This document shows, piece after piece, positions 18,315 through 29,702 of a stretch of DNA of 64,000 bases; position 1 is the stretch's first letter, and each line of letters starts with the position of its first letter. The DNA lies in assembly GCA_020638495.1 (NCBI GenBank), contig JACKIN010000004.1:62001-126000 (forward strand), read 5' to 3'. This DNA is from Geminicoccaceae bacterium. GTDB lineage: Bacteria > Pseudomonadota > Alphaproteobacteria > Geminicoccales > Geminicoccaceae. Made by a program: the position numbers and the translations under genes. Under the pieces are notes generated by a model. It saw nothing but the letters and a program-made list of their open reading frames with translations, was not told the origin of the DNA and made no database searches.

Positions 18315-19876
18315 TCCGCCACCTCCTCCGTCGGGGCCAGCGTGGCGACGCCGAGCACGGCCTCGATGTAGTCCACCGGGTCGTGGAGCTGGGCCGCGGT
18401 GGCGTCGACATAGCGGCCGATGGGGGCCGCGAACGCGGTGAGCAGGACGGTGCCGAGGAGGAAGAGGGCGACCACGCTGAGCGGCACGGGCCGGGCCGGC
18501 GCCGGCCCCGAGGGGGGCTCGGCCTCGGCATCCTTTGGGTCCTCGACCGCCACGGTCCGGCTCTTCCAGAAGACCAGGCTGCCGGCGCGGGAGAAGGCGG
18601 TGATGGCGAGCAGCGAGGTTGCGAGGACGAGCGCCCAGATCCAGGGCCAGCGCGGGTCGAGCTGCACGGCGTCCAGGATCAGGAGCTTGCCGATGAAGCC
18701 CGAGAGCGGCGGCAGTCCGCAGAAGGCGATGGCGCCGATGAAGAAGAGGCCGGCCAGGAGGTCGCCCTGCGCCGGGACCGGGGCGAGCTCCAGCCGGTCG
18801 TCGGTCTGCCCCCGGCGGAGCGCGATCTGGTCGACCAGCAGGAAGAGGGCGGCGGCGATCAGGGTCGAGTGCAGCAGGTAGTAGAGCCCGGCCGCGGTGG
18901 CGACGGGGTCGAAGATGCCGATGGCGACAAAGAGCATGCCCATCGAGCCGATGACCGAGAAGCAGATCATCCAGCGCAGCGAGCGGGCGGCGAGCACCCC
19001 GACCATGCCGAGCACGAGCGTGACGAGGGCGGCGGGCAGCAGCCAGGGGGCGGCGACCCAGGCGGCGTCGCCGGCGCCGGCGCCGAAGATCGAGATGTAG
19101 ACCCGGATGATGGCGTAGGCGCCGACCTTGGTCATGATGGCGAAGAGGGCCGCCACCGGCGGCGAGGTCGAGGCATAGGTGGCGGGCAGCCAGAAATGCA
19201 AGGGCACCAGGGCCGCCTTGACGCCGAAGACGACCAGGAGGAGGAGGGCGCCGAGCTGCAGGATGGCCTGGTCGCCGGCCGGCACGTCCGCCACCTTGAC
19301 CGCGAGGTCGGCCATGTTGAGCGTGCCGGTGACGCCGTAGATGAAGGCCACGGCGAAGAGGAAGAGGGTCGAGCCCACGAGGTTGACGACGACGTAGTGG
19401 GTGCCGGCCCGGAGCCGGCGCGGGCCGACGCCGTGCAGCATCAGGCCATAGGAGGCGATGAGCAGCACCTCGAAGAAGACGAAGAGGTTGAAGATGTCGC
19501 CGGTGAGGAAGGCGCCGTTGAGCCCCATGAGCTGGAACTGGAAGAGCGCGTGGAAGTGGCGGCCGCGGGTGTCGTCGCCGGCGCTGGCATAGACGAGGAC
19601 GAGCAGCGCCACGACTGAGGTCAGGAGCAGCATCATGGCGGCGAGCCGGTCGATCGCCAGCACGATGCCGAAGGGTGCCGGCCAGGCGCCGAGCTCGTAG
19701 ACCATGACCTCGCCATTGGCGGCGCGGGTCAGGATGTAGATGGCGACCGCGAGGACGACCGAGACCGAGGCGATGCCGAAGATCCGCTGCAGCACGAGGT
19801 CGTGGCGCATCGCCAGCACCATGACGGCGGCCATGAGCGACGGCAGGACGATCGGCAGGGCGATGATGTTGCTCAA
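18311..19876 (-). CDS. phaD: Monovalent cation/H+ antiporter subunit D (Mrp/Pha)
   Basis: A 521-residue proton-translocating subunit related to NuoM/NuoN, with about 14 membrane segments. Typical features are NGAFLTGDIFNLFVFFEVLL, HFWLPATYASTSPPVAALFA and the following IMTKVGAYAIIRV, which contains a conserved membrane Lys. The start is TTG, overlapping the C stop (TTGA at 19873-19876). One of the two ion-pumping subunits of the complex. Confidence 0.92.
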   Translation of the reverse strand: MSNIIALPIVLPSLMAAVMVLAMRHDLVLQRIFGIASVSVVLAVAIYILTRAANGEVMVYELGAWPAPFGIVLAIDRLAAMMLLLTSVVALLVLVYASAGDDTRGRHFHALFQFQLMGLNGAFLTGDIFNLFVFFEVLLIASYGLMLHGVGPRRLRAGTHYVVVNLVGSTLFLFAVAFIYGVTGTLNMADLAVKVADVPAGDQAILQLGALLLLVVFGVKAALVPLHFWLPATYASTSPPVAALFAIMTKVGAYAIIRVYISIFGAGAGDAAWVAAPWLLPAALVTLVLGMVGVLAARSLRWMICFSVIGSMGMLFVAIGIFDPVATAAGLYYLLHSTLIAAALFLLVDQIALRRGQTDDRLELAPVPAQGDLLAGLFFIGAIAFCGLPPLSGFIGKLLILDAVQLDPRWPWIWALVLATSLLAITAFSRAGSLVFWKSRTVAVEDPKDAEAEPPSGPAPARPVPLSVVALFLLGTVLLTAFAAPIGRYVDATAAQLHDPVDYIEAVLGVATLAPTEEVAE

Positions 19877-20235
19877 CGGCCGCTCCGCTCATCGAGCTCG
19901 GTCAGCCGGCCTTCCTCGTCGCCGTCGACATGGTCGCTGCCGGTCTCGAGGAAGCTGCGCAGGATGATGACGACGATGAGCGCCGTCATGCCGAAGGCGA
20001 TGACGATGGCGGTGAGCACCAGCGCCTGCGGCAGGGGGTCGGTGTAGGCGTCGAGATGGAGGCTGAGGATGGGCGGGCGGTCGATGACGAGGCGGCCCAT
20101 GCCGAAGATCAGGAGGTTGACCGCGTAGGAGAGCAAGGCGAGGCCGACGATCACCGGAAAGGTGCGCGCTCTCAGCACGAGATAGACGCCGGAAGCGACC
20201 AGGACACCGACTCCGCTGGAGATCAGGAGCTCCAT
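19873..20235 (-). CDS. phaC: Monovalent cation/H+ antiporter subunit C (Mrp/Pha)
   Basis: A 120-residue NuoK-like MrpC with three membrane segments (VGVLVASGVYLVLRARTF, VIVGLALLSYAVNLLIFGMG and DPLPQALVLTAIVIAFGMTA) and a charged C-terminal tail. It follows the fused AB gene by 10 bases. The name refers to the pH-adaptation locus (Pha) and not to polyhydroxyalkanoate synthase, which shares the symbol. Confidence 0.9.
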   Translation of the reverse strand: MELLISSGVGVLVASGVYLVLRARTFPVIVGLALLSYAVNLLIFGMGRLVIDRPPILSLHLDAYTDPLPQALVLTAIVIAFGMTALIVVIILRSFLETGSDHVDGDEEGRLTELDERSGR

Positions 20236-20245
20236 GGACGGGCTC

Positions 20246-23107
20246 CTAGTTCGCTGCCGGCACGACGGCCGGGTCGATGAGCTTCGAGGGATCGACGTCC
20301 ATGGGCCCTTCCGGCACCTCGAGATGCTCGGCGATCCGGCCGATGCGCGAGAGATTGGCGAGCGCCAGCATCACCGAGCCGACGACGCAGAGGAAGACGC
20401 CGAGGTCGAAGCCCATGGCCGAGGCGACCTCGACCTCGCCGATGAGCGGCACGTGGAGATAGGTGTAGGTGCTCTTGAGGAAGGGCCAGCCGAAGAACCA
20501 GGCGGCGATGCCGGTGAGCCCGGCGGCGAGCACGCCCGTGGCGATCATCGCGTGGTAGTCGACCCGTGCGCGCTCCTGCGCCCAGGCGAAGCCGCTCGCC
20601 ATGTACTGCATGAGCAGGGCGATGGCGACGACCAGCCCGGCGATGAAGCCGCCGCCGGGCTCGTTGTGGCCGCGCAGGAAGATGTAGACGCCGACCATCA
20701 GCGCCAGCGGCAGCATGGCGCGGGTGCCGACCACCATCATCATCGGGTGCCGGTCGGCGGAGCGGGCCTGGTCGGCCTGCCACGCCATCAGGCGGCGGCC
20801 GCAGGCGCCCTGCAGGGCCGTGTCGAGCAGGGCGAAGATGGTCAGCGCCGCGATGCCGAGCACGATGATCTCGCCATAGGTGTCGAAGCCGCGGAAGTCG
20901 ACGAGGATGACGTTGACGACATTGGTGCCACCGCCGCCGGTCTTCGAGTTGGCGAGGTGATAGTCCGAGATCGTGGAGAAATCGCGGGTCAGCACTGCAT
21001 GCATGGCGGCGGCGATGCCGAGCCCGGCGAGGCCGGCGATGATGCCGTCGCGCAGGCGGCGGCCCGGCCCGCTTTCCGGCCGCGTCTCCTTGGGCAGGAA
21101 GTTGAGCGCCAGCAGCATGAGGATGACGGTCACCACCTCGACCGAGATCTGCGTCAGCGCCAGGTCCGGTGCCGAGAGGTAGAGGAAGGCGAGGCTGACG
21201 ATCAGGCCGAGCACGCCGACGACGATCAGCGAGAAGAGCCGGCGCCGGTGCAGGACGACGACGGCGACACAGGCGACGACGAGCACGAGCCAGGTGCTCA
21301 CGGCGATCCAGGGGGCGTGCAGGGGGGCGCGCGTGCCGGGCTCGAGCGAGCTGCCGAGGAAGCCCGTGTAGCCGATGACGATGGCGGCCGAGATGGTGAT
21401 GGCGAGATAGCGCTGCAGCGAGCCGTTCTGCAGCGCCGTGGTGCCCGCCCGGCTCCAGGCGACGACGAGCTCGATCAGGCCCTCGAAGATCGCCTTGGCC
21501 TCGGGCCGCCAGAAGCACGAGCGCAGGCGCAGCCCGGCCCGGTGCTGCCAGAGCAGGAGGGCGCCGCCGACGGTGGCGACGAGGCTCATGAGGAGGGCCG
21601 GGGTGATGCCGTGCCAGAGCGCCAGCGAGTAGTCGGGCAGCCGGCCGCCGGTCACCGCACCCGCCGAGACGGCGAGCAGCGGCCCCACGATGGTGTTTGG
21701 GAAGAAGCCGATCAGCACGACCAGCAGGACGAGGATCGCCGGCGGCGCCCACATGCCGAAGGGCGGGTCGTGCGGGTGGTGCGGATAGTCGTCGCGCTGC
21801 CGGCCGATGAAGACGTGGAAGATATAGCGGAACGAATAGGCCGCCGAGAAGAGGGCCGCCACCGTGGCGAGGATGCCGACCACGAGATGGCTGCCGAGCC
21901 AGTCGGTGTGGGCCGCGGCCTCCAGCATGAGCTCCTTCGAAAGGAAGCCGTTGAGCGGCGGCATGCCGGCCATCGAGAAGGCCGCGACGACGGCGATCGT
22001 GCCGGTCACCGGCATCAGCATCATGAGCCCGCCGAGGCGGCGGATGTCGCGCGTGTGGGTCTCGTGGTCGACGATCCCGGCGGTCATGAAGAGCGCGCAC
22101 TTGAAGGTGGCGTGGTTGATGATGTGCAGCACGCCGGCCATGGCGGCGAAGGGTGTGCCGAAGCCGAAGAGCATGGTGACGAGGCCGAGATGGCTCACCG
22201 TGGAGAAGGCGAGCAGCGCCTTGAGGTCGTCCTTGAAGAGCGCGATCCAGGCGGCGACGGCCATGGTGACGAGGCCGGTCGTGGCGACCAGGTAGAACCA
22301 CTCCTCGGTGCCGGCCAGCGCCGGCCAGAGGCGGCCGAGGAGGAAGATCCCGGCCTTCACCATGGTGGCGCTGTGCAGATAGGCGCTGACCGGGGTGGGT
22401 GCTGCCATGGCGTGCGGCAGCCAGAAGTGGAACGGGAACTGCGCCGACTTGGTGAAGGCGCCGCCGAGAATGAGCAGCAGCATCGGCAGATAGAGCGGCG
22501 AATTCTTGACGAGCTCACCCTGGCTCAGGATGACGGTGAGATCGTAGGAGCCGGCGATCTGGCCGAGCAGCAGCATGCCGGCGATCATCGAGAGCCCGCC
22601 CGAGCCCGTGACGATGAGCGCCATCCGGGCGCCCTGGCGGCCTTCCGGCAGGTGGTTCCAGTAGCCGATCAGGAGGAACGAGGAGAGGCTGGTCAGCTCC
22701 CAGAAGATGAGCAGGAGGAGGATGTTGTCGGAGAGCACGATGCCGACCATGGCCCCCTGGAAGAGCAGGAGATAGGCCATGAAGCGGCCCATCGGATCCT
22801 CGCGGGAGAGATAGAACCGCGCATAGACGATGATCAGAAGGCCGATGAACAGGATCAGCCCGGCGAAGAGGAAGCCGTAGCCGTCGAGGAAGAAGTTCAC
22901 GTCGAGGCCGAGCAGCGGCAGCCACTCGAGACGGAACTGCAGGATCTCGCCGCCGAGGACGGCGGGCGCCTGGACCAGGAGCACGAGCAGGGCCGTCAGG
23001 GTGACGAGGAAGGTGGCGGTGGCGCAGGTGTTGCGCCCCGCGCGGATCAGCAAGGGCGGCAGGAGCGCGCCGACGAACGGCAGCAGGACGATGAGGGCCA
23101 GTTGCAT
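20246..23107 (-). CDS. phaAB: Monovalent cation/H+ antiporter fused subunits A and B (Mrp/Pha)
   Basis: A 953-residue fusion of MrpA and MrpB, the form found in the six-gene (group 2) Mrp operons of proteobacteria. The N-terminal two-thirds are a NuoL-like antiporter domain with the motif FWLPHAMAAPTPVSAYLHS and then ATMVKAGIF; the middle has the DUF4040/MrpA C-terminal part (LSAPDLALTQISVEVVTVIL), and the last 150 or so residues are MrpB (RGHNEPGGGFIAGLVVAIAL). First gene of the operon; ATG at 23107 with a GAGAGA Shine-Dalgarno. It contributes the largest ion pathway of the complex. Confidence 0.92.
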   Translation of the reverse strand: MQLALIVLLPFVGALLPPLLIRAGRNTCATATFLVTLTALLVLLVQAPAVLGGEILQFRLEWLPLLGLDVNFFLDGYGFLFAGLILFIGLLIIVYARFYLSREDPMGRFMAYLLLFQGAMVGIVLSDNILLLLIFWELTSLSSFLLIGYWNHLPEGRQGARMALIVTGSGGLSMIAGMLLLGQIAGSYDLTVILSQGELVKNSPLYLPMLLLILGGAFTKSAQFPFHFWLPHAMAAPTPVSAYLHSATMVKAGIFLLGRLWPALAGTEEWFYLVATTGLVTMAVAAWIALFKDDLKALLAFSTVSHLGLVTMLFGFGTPFAAMAGVLHIINHATFKCALFMTAGIVDHETHTRDIRRLGGLMMLMPVTGTIAVVAAFSMAGMPPLNGFLSKELMLEAAAHTDWLGSHLVVGILATVAALFSAAYSFRYIFHVFIGRQRDDYPHHPHDPPFGMWAPPAILVLLVVLIGFFPNTIVGPLLAVSAGAVTGGRLPDYSLALWHGITPALLMSLVATVGGALLLWQHRAGLRLRSCFWRPEAKAIFEGLIELVVAWSRAGTTALQNGSLQRYLAITISAAIVIGYTGFLGSSLEPGTRAPLHAPWIAVSTWLVLVVACVAVVVLHRRRLFSLIVVGVLGLIVSLAFLYLSAPDLALTQISVEVVTVILMLLALNFLPKETRPESGPGRRLRDGIIAGLAGLGIAAAMHAVLTRDFSTISDYHLANSKTGGGGTNVVNVILVDFRGFDTYGEIIVLGIAALTIFALLDTALQGACGRRLMAWQADQARSADRHPMMMVVGTRAMLPLALMVGVYIFLRGHNEPGGGFIAGLVVAIALLMQYMASGFAWAQERARVDYHAMIATGVLAAGLTGIAAWFFGWPFLKSTYTYLHVPLIGEVEVASAMGFDLGVFLCVVGSVMLALANLSRIGRIAEHLEVPEGPMDVDPSKLIDPAVVPAAN

Positions 23108-23225
23108 CGGGTCTCTCGGCAGTGCCTCCCCGGGCCCGCTCGCGTCGTCCGCGTCGCGACCCCCGGGCCTTGAACCACACGGGCCGGAAGGTCAGCAAGC
23201 GCAATCGGAACGTGGCGGGGAACGG

Positions 23226-23247
23226 GCCGGCGGCTCAGGCCGCCGGC
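23226..23247 (-). terminator. GC-rich hairpin at the end of the DUF3108 gene
   Basis: A perfect 9-bp stem GCCGGCGGC / GCCGCCGGC with a TCAG loop; the loop bases contribute to the stop codon of the DUF3108 gene. No T-run follows, so it may stop transcription only partly or protect the 3' end. It separates this gene from the antiporter operon on the same strand. Confidence 0.4.
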
Positions 23248-24032
23248 TCGACCAGGTGATCGAGCTCGATGGAGACGGCGCCGAAGCGGCCTTCCGCCTC
23301 GATCCGGACCGGCCAGTGCGGCAGGCCGCCGACACCCGGCGCCAGCCAGAGGCGGGCCGGCGGGCGGCCCTCGTTGTGCTCGTCGGTTCGATCACCCCAG
23401 CGCTTCGAGCGGCCGGCGAGGAGCTCGCCGTCGGCGGTGCAGAAGAGCGCCCCGCCGCGCGGTGCCGGGAAGGCCGCCGGATGGACGGGGCCGGGCGCCG
23501 GCGCGCAATCCATGGTGAAGCCCATGACGCGCTTGCCGTCGAAGCTCCGGCCCTCGAGCCGCTTGCCGGCGGCGGCCTCGAGCAGCCCCTGGAGCGCCAG
23601 GGTGAAGGGGTCGGGCGCCACCATCAGCTCGGCCGGGACGGGCTCCCGGTCGCCCCGGCTTTCCTCGTCCAGGACCACCTCGCTGACGGCACCATCCGCG
23701 GTGAAGTCGACCCGCCATTGGCTGGTGTGGTCGTCACTGGCGCTGCGGCCCCGATACTGCCCGGCGATCGGGCCCTCCGGCGTCAGCCGACCCGTGGCCG
23801 AGCCGTCGCTGGCGAAGTCGAAGACCCAGGCGAGGGCCCCGGTGGTCTCGGCGCGATAGGCGAGGCGGTAGTCGGCCGGCGAGGTGCGCAGCTCGACCTC
23901 GAAGCGGGCGATCTCGATGCCGGCCCAGCGCACGCTGTAGCCCGCCTCGAGATTCGCCGCCGTGGCCGGCAGGCCGTAGAGGAGGGGGCAGAGGGCGAGG
24001 GCGGCGATGCTGCGCATGGGCCGAAGATGCAT
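23235..24032 (-). CDS. DUF3108 domain-containing secreted protein
   Basis: A 265-residue exported protein, signal peptide MRSIAALALCPLLYGLPATA. The mature region begins AGYSVRWAGIEIARFEVEL, the characteristic DUF3108 opening, followed by SADYRLAYRAETTG-like beta strands and the FDGKRVMGFTMDC segment. The family is predicted periplasmic or outer-membrane-associated and is of unknown function. The ATG at 24032 gives five extra residues; a start at 24017 is equally good. It is divergent from the alcohol dehydrogenase gene, and followed on its own strand by the antiporter operon. Confidence 0.78.
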   Translation of the reverse strand: MHLRPMRSIAALALCPLLYGLPATAANLEAGYSVRWAGIEIARFEVELRTSPADYRLAYRAETTGALAWVFDFASDGSATGRLTPEGPIAGQYRGRSASDDHTSQWRVDFTADGAVSEVVLDEESRGDREPVPAELMVAPDPFTLALQGLLEAAAGKRLEGRSFDGKRVMGFTMDCAPAPGPVHPAAFPAPRGGALFCTADGELLAGRSKRWGDRTDEHNEGRPPARLWLAPGVGGLPHWPVRIEAEGRFGAVSIELDHLVEPAA

Positions 24033-24125
24033 CGGCGCGCGGCCGGGTCAAGCACGATGCGCTTGGTCGCCCGCAGGTTCGCCGCTAGGCTCGATGAACC
24101 TGCCCGGGAAAGGGGGTTTCGTGTG

Positions 24126-25109
24126 ATGCGGGCGATGGTCCTGACGCGGCCCGGCGAGCCTTTGGAGTTGTGCCGGCTGTCGCGGCCGGCGCCGGGCCCC
24201 GGGCAGGTGCTGATCGAGGTTGCCGCCTGCGGGGTCTGCCGGACCGACCTGCACGTCGTCGATGGCGAGCTGACCCGGCCCAAGCTGCCGCTGGTGCCCG
24301 GGCACGAGATCGTCGGCCGGGTGGCGGCGCTGGGCAGCGGCGTCGCCGGGCTCGAGGTCGGGCAGCGGGTGGGGGTGCCCTGGCTCGGCCACACCTGCGG
24401 GTGCTGCCCCTATTGCCGGCGGGGTGCCGAGAACCTGTGCGATGCGCCGGGCTTCACCGGCTACACCATCGACGGCGGCTACGCCGAGGCCTGCGTGGCG
24501 GATGCGGCCTATGTCTTCCCGCTGCCGGAGGGGCCGGGCGATGCCGAGCTGGCGCCGCTGCTCTGCGCCGGGCTGATCGGCTACCGCTCGCTGGTCATGG
24601 CGGGCGAGGCGCGGGTGATCGGGATCTATGGCTTCGGTGCGGCGGCGCACATCCTGGCGCAGGTCATGCGCCACCAGGGCCGCCGCTTCCTCGCCTTCAC
24701 CAGCCCCGGCGACGCGGCGGCGCAGGCCTTCGCCCGCCGGCTCGGCGCCGCCTGGGCCGGTGGCTCCGACGAGGTTTCGCCCGAGCCGCTCGACGCCGCC
24801 ATCCTCTTCGCGCCGGTCGGCGCGCTCGTCCCGGCGGCGCTCCGGGCGGTGAGGAAGGGCGGGGTCGTGGTCTGCGGCGGCATCCACATGAGCGACATCC
24901 CGAGCTTCCCTTACGACATTCTCTGGGGCGAGCGGCGGGTCGTCTCGGTCGCCAACCTGACCCGGCGCGACGGCGAGGAGTTCCTGGCGCTGGCCGCGGA
25001 AGCCGGGGTCGAGACCGAGGTGACGCCGTACCCGCTCGAGCGTGCCAACGAGGCGCTGGCGGATCTCCGCCGGGGCGCCCTCACGGGTGCCGCGGTGCTG
25101 GTGCCCTGA
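24126..25109 (+). CDS. Zinc-dependent alcohol dehydrogenase (MDR superfamily)
   Basis: A 327-residue medium-chain dehydrogenase oxidising alcohols with NAD(P). Catalytic zinc ligands are C38 (CGVCRTDLHVVDG) and H60/E61 (PGHE); the structural zinc site has four cysteines at 91, 94, 97 and 105 (CGCCPYCRRGAENLC). The nucleotide fold shows IGIYGFGAAAHILAQV. It belongs to the AdhA/AdhP branch in which the C-terminus ends with VETEVTPYPLERANEALADL. AAGGGGG lies upstream; ATG 24126 was chosen, with GTG 24123 an alternative. Substrate unknown. Confidence 0.88.
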   Translation: MRAMVLTRPGEPLELCRLSRPAPGPGQVLIEVAACGVCRTDLHVVDGELTRPKLPLVPGHEIVGRVAALGSGVAGLEVGQRVGVPWLGHTCGCCPYCRRGAENLCDAPGFTGYTIDGGYAEACVADAAYVFPLPEGPGDAELAPLLCAGLIGYRSLVMAGEARVIGIYGFGAAAHILAQVMRHQGRRFLAFTSPGDAAAQAFARRLGAAWAGGSDEVSPEPLDAAILFAPVGALVPAALRAVRKGGVVVCGGIHMSDIPSFPYDILWGERRVVSVANLTRRDGEEFLALAAEAGVETEVTPYPLERANEALADLRRGALTGAAVLVP

Positions 25110-25203
25110 GGCGGCCGATCGGCCCGGCCTTGCCTTGCCACCGGCTTCGCGCTACCGCCGGGGCATCTGGCGAATGCGAAGAGCAACGAAGAGCGAGGGT
25201 GGC

Positions 25204-26364
25204 ATGAGGTTCAATCATGGGCTGATCGGCGGTGTTGCGGCACTCGGCCTGCTGGCGGGTGCTGCGGCAGCCGAGCCGGTCAAGGTCGGCATGGTGACGA
25301 CGCTTTCGACCGGCGGCGGCTATCTCGGCCAGGACGTGCGCGACGGGTTCATCCTGGCGCTGGAGATGGCCGGGGCGACCGATCGGGTCGAGCTGCTGGT
25401 CGAGGATGACGGGCTCGAGCCCGAGAACGGCGTGCAGATCGCCGAGCGCATGGTCGAGCGCGACGGGGCGGAGGTGATGACCGGCATCATCTTCTCCAAC
25501 GTCGCCATGGCGGTGGTGCCGAAGCTGGTCCGGGGCGGGATGATCTATCTCTCGCCCAATGCCGGCCCGTCGGCGCTGGCCGGCAAGGGCTGCCACGAGA
25601 ACTACTTCAACGTCGCCTGGCAGAACGACGACCTGCACGCCGCGATGGGCGCCTACGTGGCCGGGCAGGGCTTCGACAACGTCTATCTGCTCGCCCCCAA
25701 CTACCCGGCCGGCAAGGACGCGCTGACCGGCTTCAAGCGGTTCTACAAGGGCAATGTCGCCGGCGAGGTCTACACCCAGCTCGGCCAGACCGACTACGCG
25801 GCGGAGCTCGCCAACCTGCGGGCGGCGGGACCGGACGCGGTCTTCTTCTTCTACCCGGGCGGCATGGGCATCAACTTCGTCAAGCAGGCGGCGCAGGCCG
25901 GGATCAGCCAGGAGATCCCCTTCTTCGGCCCGGCCTTCTCCTTCGACGACACGCTGCTCGACGCGGTGGGCGACGCGGCGGTCGGCATCAAGAACACGTC
26001 GCAATGGTCGCCGGACCTCGACAACGAGGCGAACAAGGCCTTCGTCGCCGCCTTCAAGGATAAATATGGCCGCTATCCCACGCTCTATGCGAGCCAGGGC
26101 TTCGACACGGCCAACCTGCTGCTCAGCGCCATGGACGCGGTCGGCGACGACGTCTCGGACCAGGCTGCGTTCCGCGAGGCGCTCAGGGCCGCCGATTTCG
26201 TCTCGGTGCGCGGCGATTTCCGCTTCGGGCCGAACCAGCACCCGATCCAGGACATCTACGTGCGCGAGGCCTATGTCGACGACAGCGGCAACGTCACCAA
26301 CCGCATCATCGGCACGGTGCTCGAGGGCCACGCCGACGCCTACGCCGCGGAATGCGCCATGTAG
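25204..26364 (+). CDS. Branched-chain amino acid-type ABC transporter substrate-binding protein
   Basis: A 386-residue periplasmic binding protein of the Leu/Ile/Val receptor family. Signal peptide MRFNHGLIGGVAALGLLAGA, cleavage near AAAEP. Typical features: VKVGMVTTLSTGGGYLGQDV, AERMVERDGAEVMTGIIFSN, the CHENYFNVAWQND segment and the type I receptor pattern VYLLAPNYPAGKDALTGFKR. The ligand need not be an amino acid: this subfamily often binds aromatic or other small acids. ATG at 25204 has GAGGGTGG upstream. First of five genes for a complete importer. Confidence 0.9.
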   Translation: MRFNHGLIGGVAALGLLAGAAAAEPVKVGMVTTLSTGGGYLGQDVRDGFILALEMAGATDRVELLVEDDGLEPENGVQIAERMVERDGAEVMTGIIFSNVAMAVVPKLVRGGMIYLSPNAGPSALAGKGCHENYFNVAWQNDDLHAAMGAYVAGQGFDNVYLLAPNYPAGKDALTGFKRFYKGNVAGEVYTQLGQTDYAAELANLRAAGPDAVFFFYPGGMGINFVKQAAQAGISQEIPFFGPAFSFDDTLLDAVGDAAVGIKNTSQWSPDLDNEANKAFVAAFKDKYGRYPTLYASQGFDTANLLLSAMDAVGDDVSDQAAFREALRAADFVSVRGDFRFGPNQHPIQDIYVREAYVDDSGNVTNRIIGTVLEGHADAYAAECAM

Positions 26365-26397
26365 CTCGCGCCTCGGCGACCGTACCGGCCGGGCTGC

Positions 26398-27302
26398 ATG
26401 CTGCTCTTTCTCGAACAGCTTCTGAACGGCGTGCAGCTCGGCATGACGCTCTTCATGATGGCGGCCGGGTTGACGCTGGTGTTCGGCGTCATGAACTTCA
26501 TCAACCTGGCGCATGGCTCGCTCTTCATGGCGGGGGCGTATGTGGCCGCTGCCGTGGTGGCTGCCACGGGCTCGTTCCTGCTCGGGCTGGTGGCCGGCGT
26601 CGCCGTCGCCGCGCTCTTCGGCGTCGTGCTCGACCGGGTGATCGTGCGTCCGCTGGCGGGCCGGGGGCATCTCGACCAGGTGCTCGCCACCTTCGCGGTG
26701 ATCCTGATCGCCAACGAGACGGTGCGCCTCGTCTTCGGTCGGCAGCCCCTGGCCCTCGACCCGCCGGGCTGGCTCGCCGGCACGGTGGAGATCCTGCCCG
26801 GCGTCCCCTATCCGCTCTATCGCCTCGCCGTGATCCTGGTCGGCCTCCTCGTCATGGCCGGGCTCTGGCTGCTCGTGATGCGCACGCGGGTCGGCATGTG
26901 GGTCAGGGCCGGGGCCACGCATCCCGAGATGATCCAGCTCCTGGGCGTCGACATCGGCCGGCTCAACGGGCTGATCTTCGCAGCAGGTGCCGCGCTCGCC
27001 GGGCTCGCCGGCATCGTCGCCGGGCCCTTCATCGCCATCCAGTCCGGCATGGGCGAGGCGATTCTCATCCTCGCCTTCGTCGTCGTCGTCATCGGCGGCA
27101 TCGGCTCGGTCCTGGGAGCCGCCATCGGTGCCCTGCTGGTCGGGGTCGGCGACACGCTGGGCCGGGCGTACCTTCCGGCCCTGGTGCACGAGCTGGCGCC
27201 GGCCGGCACGGCGGAGGGGCTCGGCCCGGCGCTCGCCTCGATGGGCATCTACCTCCTGATGGCGCTGGTGCTGGCGCTTCGGCCCAAGGGGCTGCTCGGG
27301 CG

Positions 27303-27306
<4 letters not shown>
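26398..27306 (+). CDS. livH: Liv-type ABC transporter permease LivH
   Basis: A 302-residue permease with about eight membrane segments. Hallmarks are LLNGVQLGMTLFMMAAGLTL and FGVMNFINLAHGSLFMAGAY near the N-terminus, RAGATHPEMIQLLGVDIG as the ATPase-contacting loop and VVIGGIGSVLGAAIGALLVG. It begins 33 bases after the binding-protein gene and overlaps livM by 4 bases (ATGA at 27303-27306). Confidence 0.9.
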
Positions 27307-28257
<951 letters not shown>

Positions 28258-28265
<8 letters not shown>

Positions 28266-28991
28266 GCGCCCCCTGCTCGAGGCGAGCGGCCTCGCCAAGG
28301 CCTATGGCGGCGTCTTCGCCGTCCAGGGCGTGTCGCTCGACCTCGTGGCGGGCGAGATCCATGCGCTGATCGGGCCGAACGGGGCCGGCAAGAGCACGCT
28401 GATCGGCCTCCTGCATGGCGCCATTCCGGCCGATGCCGGCACGGTCGCGTTCGCGGGCAGCACGCTCGACGGCCGGGGGCCGGCGGGCCGGGCGCGGGCG
28501 GGGCTCGCCCGCTCGTTCCAGCGGACGGCACTTTTTGCCGAGCTCTCGGTTGCCGAGCATGTCGGCCTCGCCATCCGGGCGGCGGGCGGGCGGAGCTTCG
28601 GCTGGTGGCGCGAGGCCCGGCACCCCGAGCTCGCGGTGCTCGACGAGCTCGGCCTCGGCGACGTCGCCCACCGGCCGGCGGGCGAGCTGGCGCATGGCCG
28701 CCAGCGGCTGGTCGAGCTCGCCATGGTGGTGGCCGCCCGACCGCGGGCGATCCTCATGGACGAGCCCTTCGCCGGCCTCGCCCCGGACGACCGGCCGGCT
28801 CTGGCCCGGCGCCTCGCCGCGCTCAAGTCGCGCCATGCCCTGCTGCTCGTCGAGCACGACATGGACGTGGTCTTCCAGCTCGCCGACCGGATCTCCGTCC
28901 TGGTCGCCGGCCGGCTCATCAGGAGCGACACGCCCGAGGCGATCCGCGCCGACCCCGAGGTGCAGCGGGCCTATCTCAGGGACGAGGATTG

Positions 28992-28992
<1 letters not shown>
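28258..28992 (+). CDS. livG: Liv-type ABC transporter ATPase LivG
   Basis: A 244-residue ATPase: Walker A GPNGAGKST, Q-loop region LARSFQRTALFAELSVAEHV, Walker B AILMDEPFAGLAPDD and H-loop VEHDMDVVFQLADRI. The signature loop reads ELAHGRQRLVELAMVV, where most relatives have LSYGQQR; the change of Ser to Ala in the first position is unusual but other motifs are intact. The GTG at 28258 overlaps the end of livM. Confidence 0.88.
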
Positions 28993-29678
<686 letters not shown>

Positions 29679-29679
29679 G

Positions 29680-29696
29680 CCGGCGGTGTCCGCCGG
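29680..29696. terminator. Bidirectional hairpin between convergent genes
   Basis: A perfect 7-bp stem CCGGCGG / CCGCCGG with a TGT loop lies in the 24 bases between the converging livF and the coiled-coil protein gene. It lacks T-runs, so it may be a weak or factor-dependent stop for both. Confidence 0.45.
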
Positions 29697-29702
29697 CCCG
29701 GA

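Noticed and set aside
20234..23173. 979-codon frame antisense to the phaAB gene
   Set aside because: Glu/Asp/Arg/His-rich mirror of a membrane protein gene; not a protein-like composition.
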